NCBI GenBank assembly: GCA_963706425.1
Contig: CAVPMN010000020.1
Span: 1,984,001 to 2,048,000 of the forward strand
DNA: 64,000 bases
DNA from: CAVPMN01 sp963706425
Lineage (GTDB): Bacteria; Actinomycetota; Acidimicrobiia; Acidimicrobiales; Acidimicrobilacustridaceae
Reading direction: 5' to 3'
The first letter of the stretch is position 1. Each line of letters starts with the position of its first letter. The notes below the pieces were generated by a model. That model saw nothing but the letters and a program-made list of their open reading frames with translations, was not told the DNA's origin and ran no database searches. Shown here one piece after another: positions 1 through 10,873 of this stretch. Position numbers and translations under genes: made by a program.

Positions 1-532
1 GGAACCGGGCGGCGCGCAACATGCGCAGCGGGTCGTCGGCGAAGGACTCCTGGGGCGACAGCGGTGTGCGCAGCCGCGAGGCGGCCAGATCGGCGGCCCC
101 GTCGAACGGATCGACCAGCTGGGGGTCGGGGAGCGAGAGGGCCATGGCGTTCACGGTGAAGTCGCGCCGCGACAGGTCGGCCTCGACCGCGTCGGCGAAC
201 TGCACGTCGGGCTTGCGTGACTCGGGCACGTAGGCCTCGGCCCGATGGGTCGTGATCTCGTAGGTCCAGCCGTCGATCCGGCAACCGATCGTGCCGAACC
301 GCTCGCCCTGCGCCCACATCGCCTCGGGCGCGAGCTGACGCAACACCGCCTTGATCTCCGCGGGCCGCGCGTCGGTGGTGAGGTCGATGTCGCGCTCGGC
401 GTCGAGGTCACGGCCGAGCAGCAGATCGCGTACGACCCCGCCCACCAGGTAGACCCGATGACCGGCCGCGGCGAACTGCTCGGCCAGCGGCCGAGTGCGT
501 TCGAGCACGGGCTGCAGCCGGTCGGGAACCAC
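1..532 (-). CDS. pcnA: CCA-adding tRNA nucleotidyltransferase, N-terminal part
   Basis: Adds or repairs the 3' CCA of tRNAs in the cytoplasm. The minus-strand reading frame runs from a GTG at 532 off the left edge, so only about 177 residues are seen. They include the nucleotidyltransferase core: the glycine motif YLVGGVVRDLLLG at about residues 28-40, the metal-binding acidic pair in ERDIDLTT, then RRDFTVNAMAL and DDPLRMLRAARF, all hallmarks of the class II poly(A)/CCA polymerase fold. In M. tuberculosis the equivalent gene (pcnA, Rv3907c) sits divergently from the same envelope cluster, which fits this position. Start choice is moderately sure: a GTG just before VPDRLQP. Confidence 0.9.
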   Translation of the reverse strand, partial: MVPDRLQPVLERTRPLAEQFAAAGHRVYLVGGVVRDLLLGRDLDAERDIDLTTDARPAEIKAVLRQLAPEAMWAQGERFGTIGCRIDGWTYEITTHRAEAYVPESRKPDVQFADAVEADLSRRDFTVNAMALSLPDPQLVDPFDGAADLAASRLRTPLSPQESFADDPLRMLRAARF

Positions 533-613
533 GGCGGGTCACGCTACCGGCCGACCACAACGACGCTCGACTTCCAATCGTCGGGCCAGGCGCAGCCCAC
601 CGCCGTCCACCCG

Positions 614-660
614 AAACCGGTGCGTGAAACAACCGTATGGGTTGTTTCACGCACCAATTT
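614..660. repeat. Dispersed palindromic element, copy 1
   Basis: Inverted repeat with 16-bp perfect arms, GGTGCGTGAAACAACC (619-634) and its reverse complement (640-655), around a 5-bp loop, with A/T flanks that extend the pairing. Two near-identical copies occur at 30978 and 40531. This copy lies just past the 3' end of the histone-deacetylase-like gene. It could act as a transcription terminator or be a REP/MITE-like element; the flanking T-tract is short. Confidence 0.85.
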
Positions 661-686
661 GGCGAGGTGGCACCGGCACCGGGCGA

Positions 687-705
687 GCGGGTCAGGGCCA
701 GCGGG

Positions 706-714
<9 letters not shown>
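687..714. repeat. 14-bp tandem duplication over a stop codon
   Basis: Two perfect adjacent copies of GCGGGTCAGGGCCA. On the minus strand each unit carries a TGA, and the second one read from the right (706-708) is the stop codon of the histone-deacetylase-like gene. Confidence 0.9.
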
Positions 715-1720
<1,006 letters not shown>

Positions 1721-1805
1721 CAGGCTCGAGGGTATCGGTCGAGCCCACCGACCCTGGCCGGTCGGCGGTCCCCGACCAGGCCGCCCTATTCTCGTTCCCA
1801 GACCG

Positions 1806-2554
1806 ATGGCCAAGCTCGATGTTGCCCAGTGGGGACCAGAACGCCTGCGGGTCGCGCCCTGGCGCGGCGATCCTTCCGTCGCGCAGCTGACACCGAGCCC
1901 GGGACACCTGCCCACGCCGGCCACGCTCGATCGCTGCCTCGACGCGCTCGCCGGGCGGGGCTACCGGTCCGTGCTCACCGCGGCGCTCACCGAACAGGAG
2001 CAGCGTCCGTTTCGCGAGGCGGGGTTCGTCGAGCACGAACGCCTCCACCTGCTGCGCCACAACCTGGTGTCGGTGCCGAGCGTCAGCGTGCCGGCCCACA
2101 GCGGAACCGGGCGCGCCCCCGGCTGCGCCGCGGTCGGCGCAGCGACCGAGCCACGGTGCTCGAGGTCGATGGTGTCGCGTTCGATCCGTTCTGGCGCTTC
2201 GACGCCGCCGGCCTCGACGACGCCCGTGCGGCCACACCCAACTCGCGCTTCCGAGTCGCCGACTCCCACGGTGAGGTCGTCGGCTATGCCATCACCGGAC
2301 GCGCCGGGCTGCTCGGCTACCTGCAGCGGCTCGCCGTGCGCCCCGATCGCCAAGGCGAAGGGCTCGGTCGGGCCCTGGTGGTCGACGCGTTGCGCTGGGC
2401 CCGTCGCCACGGCGCCTCGTCCATGCTCGTCAACACCCAGGAGACGAACGCGCGAGCGCTGGCGCTCTACCGCAAGCTGGGGTTCGTGCAGGAGACCGTC
2501 GGTCTGGCCGTGCTCGAACGGCCGGTCGACGACGGCATCGAGGAGCGGGGGTGA
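1806..2554 (+). CDS. GNAT-family N-acetyltransferase (frameshifted)
   Basis: Two-part acetyltransferase. Residues from the ATG at 1806 run through GYRSVLTAALTEQEQ and HERLHLLRHNL in one frame; the C-terminal half continues in a second frame (net minus one near 2100) with FDPFWRFD, LQRLAVRPDRQGEGLGRALV (the acetyl-CoA binding R/Q-x-x-G-x-G/A motif) and NTQETNARALALYRKLGF. The combined protein is about 250 residues, matching actinobacterial GNAT proteins found at this locus next to DUF6049. The stop overlaps the GTG of the next gene (GTGA), so the two are probably translationally coupled. The acceptor substrate cannot be told. Confidence 0.8.
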
Positions 2555-4776
2555 CCGGGCCGCGCAAGCGGCTCCGGGCGGACCCTTCGAACCTGGGCCG
2601 AGTCGGCGCCGCCGTCGCGGTGCTCGTCACGGTGCTGGCGGTGCTGGCTGCGATCGGGTCGCCGCGTTCTGCCGCCCAGGGGACCGACACCACGACCACG
2701 GCACCGGGCGACGGCCCCCTCACCCTCGTCGAGCAGACCAGCTGGGTGGCGCCCGAGGGCATCTTCGAGTTGGGGCTGGCCCTCGACGACCCTCCACCCG
2801 GCGCCCAGCTGATCGTCGAGGTCTACCCGGCCGTGATCACGCGCACCGGGTTCGGGCGTTCGATCGCGGGTGAGGGGCTGGGCAGCCCGCTGCGGCCAGG
2901 CCTGCCGGTGGTCCCCGTCGACGCGCTCGCCACCGACGCCGCGGGCGCACGCCGCGCCTCGTTCCTGGTGAGTGCCACCGACACCCCACCGTTCGGCATC
3001 CGCCTGAGCGCGGCAGGCGTCTACCCGGTCCGGGTGGCCGTCGCCGACGGCGCCGGGAACGAGATCGACAGCTTCGTCACCCACCTCGTGCGCCTGCCCG
3101 AGGCCGGACCAGGGCTGAGCCTGGCGTTCTCGCTCGTCGCCCCGCTGCAGGCCCCGCCCGCCTTCCAACCCGACGAGCAGGTGCAGATCGAACCGGAGGC
3201 GCTCGACCGCCTCACGACCACCATCGAGGCGCTGGCACGCCGCCCGGGTGTGCCGCTCGCCGTGTGGCCCACACCCGAGACCGTCGACGCGCTGGCCGCC
3301 ACGGGCAGCGCCGAGACCGACGCCGCGCTGTCGGCCCTGACCCGGGCCCTCACGGGTCGCCAGACCATCGCCAACACGTTCGTCGGGCTCGACCTCGGCA
3401 CCTGGGCGAGCGCGGCGCTGACCGATCTCGACACCGACCTCGAGCTCACCCAGCAGTTGGTCTCCGGCCCGGAGGCGCTGGCGGCCACCACGGGAGCGCG
3501 ACCCGACGGCCGCACCTGGGTGGTGACGCCCTCGACCAACGGCGACGCGCTCACTCGCTTGCGCGAGGCAGGCGTGCGGCAACTCGTCGTGCCGGAGGGC
3601 ATGCTCGACCCGGCGCCAGGCACCGAGTCGGGCAGCTTCCTGTCGACCTTCGACGTGCTCGACACCGACGGCGAGCCGATCCGAGCGGTGCAGTCGGACG
3701 CGCTGCTCTCCGAACGCCTCATCGCCACCCCCGACCCGGTGCTCAACGCGCACGTCCTGCTCGCCGACCTGGCCCTGCTCTACTTCGAACGACCGTCGAT
3801 CGAGCGGGGTGCCGTGCTGGCGATCCCCGCCGAGTTCCCGGTGCCGGAGCCGACGTGGAACGCGCTGCTCGACGGCTTGGCCGACGAGGTGGGCCCGTCG
3901 GCCAGGCGGGTGGTGACGCCGATGGTGCTCGACGAGCTCTTCCGTGTCGTCGAGCCAGCCGACGGCGAGGGCAGCGACCCGCTCGTCCGTTCCTTCAGCG
4001 GTGGGCCCACGGTGTCGCTCGACGGCTTCGCCGAGCGGGCCACCAGCACCCGTGAGCGCATCGAGTCCTACGCCTCGATGGTGGGACCGACCTCGGAGCG
4101 ACCCGAGCAGCTCGAGCGCCAGGTGCTCACCGCTGGTGCCGCCGGCACCAGCGACGAACGACGGTCGGCGTTCCTCGCCGGTGTCGATGCCGACATCGCC
4201 GCCCAACTCGACGCGTTGGTCATCCCCGAAGGGCAGCAGATCACGCTGACCGACCGCACCAGCCGCATCCCGCTCACCTTCGAGAACCCGCTCCCCGTCG
4301 CTGTCGACGTCAAGGTCATCCTCGCCAGCGACAAGCTCGACTTCCCCAACGGCTCCGAGCAGATCGTCACCCTTCCGCCGGCCACCACCACACGCATCGA
4401 GGTCGAGGTCGAGACACGCGCGTCGGGGGCGTTCCCGCTCGATCTCGCAGTGCGCTCACCCGACGACGGCCTCACGGTGGGCACGGCCCGTCTCACGGTG
4501 CGCTCCACCGCGATCTCGGGCATCGGGCTGGTGCTGTCGGCCCTCGCCGGGGTGTTCCTGCTCGTGTGGTGGGCCCGTCACTTCCACAAGGTGCGCCGCA
4601 GCCGTCGCCTGGTGTCGACCGACCACCCGACCATGCGCCAGGCGCCCGGCCAGCAGGGCGACGACACCGCGACCACACCCACCGGGCCCGACGGGGCGTC
4701 CGCTACGCTCCCGCCAACGGCCGCCGAGCGTGCGACCAACGAGGGGAACCATGTCCGCAGTCCACATCGTCACTGA
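2551..4776 (+). CDS. DUF6049 family membrane-anchored extracytoplasmic protein
   Basis: Large exported protein of 741 residues: an N-terminal membrane segment (about residues 17-36, VGAAVAVLVTVLAVLAAIG) followed by an extracellular region of about 610 residues, a second hydrophobic segment (about 657-678, ISGIGLVLSALAGVFLLVWW), a basic stop-transfer stretch HKVRRSRR and a short disordered cytoplasmic tail. This topology and the position upstream of the sigM-trx-cwlM block match Rv3909 and the actinobacterial DUF6049 family, whose role is unknown but is tied to the cell envelope by context. GTG start overlaps the previous stop by four bases; the 3' end overlaps the DegV start by 26 bases. Confidence 0.85.
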   Translation: MTGPRKRLRADPSNLGRVGAAVAVLVTVLAVLAAIGSPRSAAQGTDTTTTAPGDGPLTLVEQTSWVAPEGIFELGLALDDPPPGAQLIVEVYPAVITRTGFGRSIAGEGLGSPLRPGLPVVPVDALATDAAGARRASFLVSATDTPPFGIRLSAAGVYPVRVAVADGAGNEIDSFVTHLVRLPEAGPGLSLAFSLVAPLQAPPAFQPDEQVQIEPEALDRLTTTIEALARRPGVPLAVWPTPETVDALAATGSAETDAALSALTRALTGRQTIANTFVGLDLGTWASAALTDLDTDLELTQQLVSGPEALAATTGARPDGRTWVVTPSTNGDALTRLREAGVRQLVVPEGMLDPAPGTESGSFLSTFDVLDTDGEPIRAVQSDALLSERLIATPDPVLNAHVLLADLALLYFERPSIERGAVLAIPAEFPVPEPTWNALLDGLADEVGPSARRVVTPMVLDELFRVVEPADGEGSDPLVRSFSGGPTVSLDGFAERATSTRERIESYASMVGPTSERPEQLERQVLTAGAAGTSDERRSAFLAGVDADIAAQLDALVIPEGQQITLTDRTSRIPLTFENPLPVAVDVKVILASDKLDFPNGSEQIVTLPPATTTRIEVEVETRASGAFPLDLAVRSPDDGLTVGTARLTVRSTAISGIGLVLSALAGVFLLVWWARHFHKVRRSRRLVSTDHPTMRQAPGQQGDDTATTPTGPDGASATLPPTAAERATNEGNHVRSPHRH

Positions 4777-5587
4777 CAGCGCATGCGACCTCAGCGCCGA
4801 CGACGTCGCCGCTGAAGGCATCACCGTCGTCCCGCTGTCGATCCGCTTCGGCGCCGACGAGTTCATCGACCGCGAGGAGCTCTCGGTCGAAGACTTCTAC
4901 AAGCGCATGGCCGACACTGACGCGCTGCCCGAGACGGCCGCGCCCGCGCCCGGCGCGTTCGAGCAGGCCTTTCGCCAGGCGGCCGCCGACGGCGCCACCG
5001 CGGTCGTGTGCATCAACCTGTCGAGCGCGTTGTCGGCCACCATGCAGTCGGCCCTCAACGCGGCACAGGCCCTGAAGGGCGAGCTCGACGTGCGCGTGGT
5101 CGACTCCAAGTCGATCGCCGGCGGTCTCGGCACGCAGGTGCTGCTCGCCGCCCAGGCGGCGCGCGACGGGAAGAGCGCCGACGAGATCGAGGCGATGGTC
5201 ACCGACCTGGCCGAGCGCACCGAGATCTACGCGGCACTCGACACCCTCGACAACCTCAAGAAGGGTGGGCGCATCGGTGGCGCCAAGGCGCTGCTCGGCT
5301 CGATCCTCTCGGTGAAGCCGGTCATCCACATCGAGTCCGGCGCGGTCGAAGAGGCGGCCAAGCCCCGCACCCGCCGCAAGGCCCTCGAGTGGCTGCGCGA
5401 CAAGCTCTACGCCGAGGGCGACGTCGAGCACCTCGTGGTGTGCCACGGCGAGGCACCCGATCTCGACACCTTCCTCGACCTCATCGCCGACCGCTACCCC
5501 CGCGATCAGGTGCGCGTGGCGAAGATCGGGGCCGTGATCGGCACCCATGGCGGCCCGAGGGTGCTCGGCGTCTGCTACGTGAAGTAG
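4751..5587 (+). CDS. DegV family fatty-acid-binding protein
   Basis: Soluble 278-residue protein of the DegV family, which binds fatty acids and in Firmicutes serves as the FakB subunit presenting them to a kinase. Seen: N-terminal VHIVTDSACDLS, FYKRM with TAAPAPGAFEQAF, INLSSALSATMQSA (the conserved loop contacting the ligand carboxylate), VVDSKSIAGGLG, LDTLDNLKKGGRIG, and GGPRVLGVCYV at the C-terminus. The ATG at 4751 has GAGGGG eight bases upstream, so it is preferred over the earlier in-frame start. No FakA-like kinase gene is adjacent. In many actinobacteria a MurJ gene occupies the neighbourhood between DUF6049 and sigM; here DegV and the kinase gene do. Confidence 0.88.
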   Translation: MSAVHIVTDSACDLSADDVAAEGITVVPLSIRFGADEFIDREELSVEDFYKRMADTDALPETAAPAPGAFEQAFRQAAADGATAVVCINLSSALSATMQSALNAAQALKGELDVRVVDSKSIAGGLGTQVLLAAQAARDGKSADEIEAMVTDLAERTEIYAALDTLDNLKKGGRIGGAKALLGSILSVKPVIHIESGAVEEAAKPRTRRKALEWLRDKLYAEGDVEHLVVCHGEAPDLDTFLDLIADRYPRDQVRVAKIGAVIGTHGGPRVLGVCYVK

Positions 5588-5626
5588 CGCCACCCCTCCG
5601 ACCGCCCGCCGACAGCGGCCACTACC

Positions 5627-7258
<1,632 letters not shown>

Positions 7259-7353
7259 CCGACCGCACCGCCGTTCGGCGCCCTCAACACATCGGTCGAA
7301 GGCCCACCGGTAGGCTCCCCCGCATCACGCCGGAGGCCGACGACCCGACGCTG

Positions 7354-7896
7354 GTGGCCGCTGCGCAGGCGGGCGACCGGGCTGCGCTCGACGCGCTGTT
7401 GCGTCGACATCACGACCGCGTGTTCGCGCTGTGCCGCCGGCTCACGGGCAACGACGCCGACGCCAGCGACGCCACGCAGGAGGCCTTGCTGGCCATCGTG
7501 CGGGGACTACCGCGCTTCGACGGCCGGGCCGCCTTCACCACGTGGACCTACCGGGTCGCCACCAACGCCTGCCTCGACGAGCTGCGGCGCCGGAAACGGC
7601 GACCCGACCCGGGCCTACCCGAGTTCGAGGACGCCCCGGTCGGTGGCGACCCCTCGATCGAGTCGTCGGTCAGCGATCGCCTGGCCATCGACGAAGCCCT
7701 CGCCGAGCTGCCGTCCGAGTTCCGGGCCGCCGTCGTCCTGCGCGACCAGCTCGGGCTCGACTACGCCGAGATCGCCGAGGTCCTGGGCGTGCCCCCGGGC
7801 ACCGTGCGCTCCCGCATCGCCCGGGGGCGGGCCGCCCTGGCCAAGCGCCTCGGGAACCTGGACCGGCCCCCCAACGTCCCAACTGAAGCTCCATGA
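7354..7896 (+). CDS. sigM: ECF RNA polymerase sigma factor, SigM-like
   Basis: Extracytoplasmic-function sigma factor. Region 2 runs from AAAQAGDRAALDALL through CRRLTGNDADASDATQEALLAIVRGL and FTTWTYRVATNACLDELRRRK; region 4 contains LPSEFRAAVVLRDQLGLDYAEIAEVL and the helix-turn-helix VPPGTVRSRIARGRAAL. About 180 residues. No ATG lies in frame; the GTG at 7354 is the first usable start, though homology begins about ten codons earlier (DDPTL), so the start could be miscalled or broken. Stop and next start overlap as ATGA, the usual coupling of sigma and anti-sigma. Position matches sigM (Rv3911) ahead of its anti-sigma gene and trxB. Confidence 0.88.
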   Translation: MAAAQAGDRAALDALLRRHHDRVFALCRRLTGNDADASDATQEALLAIVRGLPRFDGRAAFTTWTYRVATNACLDELRRRKRRPDPGLPEFEDAPVGGDPSIESSVSDRLAIDEALAELPSEFRAAVVLRDQLGLDYAEIAEVLGVPPGTVRSRIARGRAALAKRLGNLDRPPNVPTEAP

Positions 7897-8810
7897 CCGA
7901 CGCCACCGGGCTGCCCGGCACCCCTGACGACGAGATCGTCTCCGCCGTGCTCGACGGCGAGGCCACCGCCGCCGAGACCGCGCTGGTCGCCGGCGACCCC
8001 GCCCTCACGGCCCGGCTCGAGGTCTTCCGCTCGGTGAGCGGGGCCGTCGCCACCCCGGTCGAGCCGCCCGCCGGGGCACGCGACGGCGCCGTGGCGGCCG
8101 CCCTCGCCCTGCACGACTCGCTCGCCACGCCCGGCGACCCCGACGTGGGCGACGGGGCCGACCACGTCGCCCCGGTCACCCCGTTGGCCCCCCGCCGATC
8201 CACGGGCCGCACCCTGTCGATCGCGGCTGCGGTGGTGGCCGCCATCGTGCTGCCTCTCGTGGCCCTGGCCGCGTTCAACTCCGACAGCACGAACCAGTCC
8301 GACAGTGGCCAAGAGACCGCCAGCGACGTCGTCACCACCGAGCAGGACGGCAGCGGCAGCGCGGCCGACGCAACGTCCACCACGCTGTCCCCCTCGGGGC
8401 CCACCCAAGCCGAAGCTGTCGGCGGCCTCGACCCGGCATCCGACCTCGGTGCGATCGACGACGTCCAGACCCTGGCCGCCGCCACCAACACCGCCAAGAC
8501 CACCAGCGGGTCGTCGGCACGTTCCGATGCGCCCGACGAGTCGTTGCCGGCCACCGATCCCCAGCCCTCAACCACCACGGCGCCAGCGGCCGGACCCGAG
8601 ACGTTCAGTGCCGTCGTGGGCGACGACCCGTGTGAGATCGAAGCCCAGGCCGCCGAACAGGGCCTCGGCGACTTGGTCTACACCGCCACGGTCACCTATC
8701 GGGGCACGCCGGCATGGGTGCACGTCTTCCGCTCGGTCGACGGCAGCTTCGAAGTCGCCGTGGTCAGCGCGACCGCCGACTGCACCGTCCTCGCCACCGT
8801 CCGGCTCTGA
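7893..8810 (+). CDS. Membrane anti-sigma factor partner of the upstream ECF sigma
   Basis: 305-residue protein with an N-terminal cytoplasmic segment of about 105 residues (DDEIVSAVLDGEATAAETAL resembles the anti-sigma domain start), one membrane segment (about 110-131, LSIAAAVVAAIVLPLVALAAF), a long Ser/Thr/Asp-rich outside linker, and a small C-terminal domain (about 235-305) with two cysteines (DDPCEIE and ADCTVL). There is no HxxxCxxC zinc motif, so redox sensing by zinc release is not expected. By position and coupling it is the cognate anti-sigma factor, equivalent in place to Rv3912 (RsmA) though not clearly homologous over its length. Confidence 0.75.
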   Translation: MTDATGLPGTPDDEIVSAVLDGEATAAETALVAGDPALTARLEVFRSVSGAVATPVEPPAGARDGAVAAALALHDSLATPGDPDVGDGADHVAPVTPLAPRRSTGRTLSIAAAVVAAIVLPLVALAAFNSDSTNQSDSGQETASDVVTTEQDGSGSAADATSTTLSPSGPTQAEAVGGLDPASDLGAIDDVQTLAAATNTAKTTSGSSARSDAPDESLPATDPQPSTTTAPAAGPETFSAVVGDDPCEIEAQAAEQGLGDLVYTATVTYRGTPAWVHVFRSVDGSFEVAVVSATADCTVLATVRL

Positions 8811-8850
8811 CCCGGGAGCGCGACGCAACCGCCGCACTAGGATCACCGGC

Positions 8851-9267
8851 CATGGCCTCGCCCCTCGACCCGAACGGCGCGCCCCCGGACCGGCCGGGCC
8901 ACCCGCGGGTCAGCGGCCCGCACCCATCGGCCCGCCAGCAGATCAGCGGCCCGGCCCCGTCGGTCCGCGTGCGCCCGAGCCGGCCACCGACGACTGGCCG
9001 GTCCAGGCCACCAACGCCGTGGTCAACGTGGTCGACCAGGTGCGCGACAAGACCACCGGGCCCATCCTCACCGCAGCGCGCGGCCTCGTGTTCGGCGTCA
9101 TCGTCGGTGTGCTGATCGTCATCGTGGCGATCCTCGTGCTCATCGCCGTGCTGCGGTTGCTCAACGAGTTCCTGCCCGTCTGGGCCACCTATCTGCTGGT
9201 GGGCTCGCTGTTCACCATCACCGGCGCGCTGGTGTTCCGGAAGCGCCACATCGGCGACGTGCTCTGA
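8851..9267 (+). CDS. Small membrane protein with two membrane segments (frameshifted near its start)
   Basis: Unrecognised protein of about 138 residues. The N-terminus is proline-rich (GPPADQRPGPVGPR), followed by an amphipathic stretch WPVQATNAVVNVVDQVRDKT and two hydrophobic segments, FGVIVGVLIVIVAILVLIAVL and WATYLLVGSLFTITGALVF, ending FRKRHIGDVL. The ATG at 8851 is in a different frame from the membrane part (net minus one between about 8870 and 8900, in a C/G-rich run); without it no start exists. It resembles the small phage-holin-superfamily-like or DUF4229-type proteins near trxB in related genomes, but I cannot name the family. Confidence 0.6.
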   Translation, partial: HGLAPRPERRAPGPAGPPAGQRPAPIGPPADQRPGPVGPRAPEPATDDWPVQATNAVVNVVDQVRDKTTGPILTAARGLVFGVIVGVLIVIVAILVLIAVLRLLNEFLPVWATYLLVGSLFTITGALVFRKRHIGDVL

Positions 9268-9271
9268 CGGA

Positions 9272-9297
9272 GGAATGCGCCGCCACCGCCGCACGTT
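9272..9297 (+). promoter_or_regulatory. Sigma-R/H-type promoter upstream of trxB
   Basis: GGAAT at 9272-9276, exactly 18 bases, then GTT at 9295-9297. This is the actinobacterial thiol-oxidative-stress consensus GGAAT-N18-GTT. It lies about 88 bases before the trxB start. Confidence 0.65.
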
Positions 9298-9384
9298 TCC
9301 ACCAGTACCTCCCGGGTGCCAGCGGCGGGCCGACGTTCGTCACGGTCAGCGCGCTCGCTCGGTTCGGCAAGCAAGGAGCCTTTC

Positions 9385-10357
9385 ATGACCACCGACGTCC
9401 ACGACGTCATCATCATCGGATCGGGTCCCGCCGGTCTCACTGCGGCCATCTACACCGCCCGGGCCAACCTGGCGCCGCTGGTCATCGAGGGCGAACCGTC
9501 CTCGACGAGCGATCAGCCGGGCGGCCAGCTGATGCTCACCACCGAAGTCGAGAACTTCCCTGGCTTTCCCGAAGGCATCATGGGCCCGGAGCTCATGACC
9601 AGGTTCCGTGAGCAAGCCGTGCGCTTCGGGGCCGAGATCGTCACCGAGAAGGTGACCCGGGTCGATCTGTCGAGCCGGCCGTTCGGCGTGTGGATCGGCT
9701 CGCCCGACGCTGCAGAGCCCACCTATCGGGCCCAGTCGGTCATCGTGTCCACTGGCGCCCGCTCCCTCATGCTCGGCCTCGAGTCCGAGTCACGCCTGCT
9801 CGGGCACGGCCTGTCGACCTGCGCCACGTGCGACGGCTTCTTCTTCCGTGGCCAGCAGATCGCGGTGGTCGGAGGCGGTGACTCCGCAGTCGAAGAGGCC
9901 ACCTTCCTCACCAAGTTCGCCGACAAGGTCACGCTCATCCATCGTCGCGACGAGCTGCGGGCGTCGAAGATCATGCAGGACCGGGCCCACGCCAACCCGA
10001 AGATCGAGTTCCTCTGGAACCACGTGGTCGACGACATCATCGGCCAACAGTCGGTCGAGAAGCTGCGGGTGCGCAACGTCCTCACCGACGAGGTGAGCGA
10101 CTCTGGCGGTCACCGGGGTCTTCGTCGCTATTGGTCATATGCCCAACACCGATCTGTTCAAGGGTCAGCTCGAGATGGAGGACACGGGCTACCTCGTGAC
10201 CCACGACGGCACCTACACCAACGTCGACGGGGTGTTCGCGTGCGGTGACGTGCAGGACCACACCTACCGTCAGGCCATCACCGCCGCCGGCTCGGGCTGC
10301 ATGGCCGCCATCGACGCCGAGCGTTGGCTCGAGGCCAACGTGCACAGCTCGACCTGA
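9385..10357 (+). CDS. trxB: Thioredoxin-disulfide reductase (frameshifted)
   Basis: FAD enzyme that uses NADPH to reduce thioredoxin in the cytoplasm. Seen: FAD motif IIIGSGPAGLTAAIYTAR at about residues 9-26, GGQLMLTTEVENFPGF, the redox-active CATC in STCATCDGFFF (about 148-151), the NADPH motif VVGGGDSAVEEA and C-terminal GVFACGDVQD. About 323 residues in total. Frame changes near 10105, where a G appears doubled; removing it gives TGVFVAIGHMPNTDLF, the family consensus, so the break is probably a sequence error. ATG at 9385 follows AAGGAG. Paired with trxA, and both carry a sigma-R-type promoter. Confidence 0.93.
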
Positions 10358-10423
10358 CACCGATTGACGACCCGGCGGCAGCGCCCGGCACGGTGAGCTG
10401 ACCGCGCTAGCGTTGGCGACACC

Positions 10424-10449
10424 GGAATGCGGCGAACGGTTCGCCTGTT
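10424..10449 (+). promoter_or_regulatory. Sigma-R/H-type promoter upstream of trxA, with palindromic spacer
   Basis: GGAAT at 10424-10428, 18 bases, GTT at 10447-10449, an exact match to GGAAT-N18-GTT. The spacer contains the 15-bp palindrome GGCGAACGGTTCGCC (10431-10445), which could be an operator. The trxA start is about 85 bases downstream. Confidence 0.65.
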
Positions 10450-10533
10450 CCACTCGACGTCCCCCCATTCAGCCCCGCCCCATCCACCCACGCGACGGCG
10501 TGCCCCCCGCCGTCAGGCCGGAAGGATCGTCAC

Positions 10534-10860
10534 ATGTCCGCTTTGGTCTCCACCCTCTCCGACGCCACCTTCGACGAGGAGATCGGCTCAGCCACCGAGC
10601 CCGTGCTGGTCGACTTCTGGGCCGAGTGGTGCGGTCCCTGCAAGATGGTCGCGCCGATCCTCTCCGAGATCGCCGACGAGCACGAGGGCAAGATCGTCAT
10701 CGCCAAGCTCAACGTCGACGACAACCCCGACATCGCCCGCCGCTATTCGGTGATGAGCATCCCCACCATGATCGTTTTCAGAGATGGCGAGGAGGCGGCG
10801 CGGATCGTCGGCGCCAAGGGCAAGGGCCAGCTGCTCCAGGAGCTCAGCGAGTTTCTGTGA
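10534..10860 (+). CDS. trxA: Thioredoxin
   Basis: Small cytoplasmic dithiol oxidoreductase, 108 residues, electron acceptor of TrxB. The active site WAEWCGPCKMVAP (about residues 28-40) and the cis-proline in MSIPTMIVFRDGE are intact; length is normal. ATG at 10534 is preceded by GGAAGGA. Own promoter of the oxidative stress type at 10424. The CwlM-like gene begins only 14 bases after the stop, as in M. tuberculosis trxC-cwlM. Confidence 0.96.
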   Translation: MSALVSTLSDATFDEEIGSATEPVLVDFWAEWCGPCKMVAPILSEIADEHEGKIVIAKLNVDDNPDIARRYSVMSIPTMIVFRDGEEAARIVGAKGKGQLLQELSEFL

Positions 10861-10873
10861 CCGCGCGGCGCTC

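Noticed and set aside
614..660. Palindromes as true parS sites
   Set aside because: They contain parS half-sites but not the contiguous TGTTTCACGTGAAACA; half-sites point away from each other and are about 10 bp apart.
10101..10110. Programmed frameshifting in trxB and other genes
   Set aside because: No shared slippery heptamer or stop-codon context; breaks fall at doubled bases and removal restores consensus, as expected of read errors.
10431..10445. LexA (SOS) box before trxA
   Set aside because: GGCGAACGGTTCGCC has only one base between CGAAC and GTTCG; the actinobacterial LexA box needs four.
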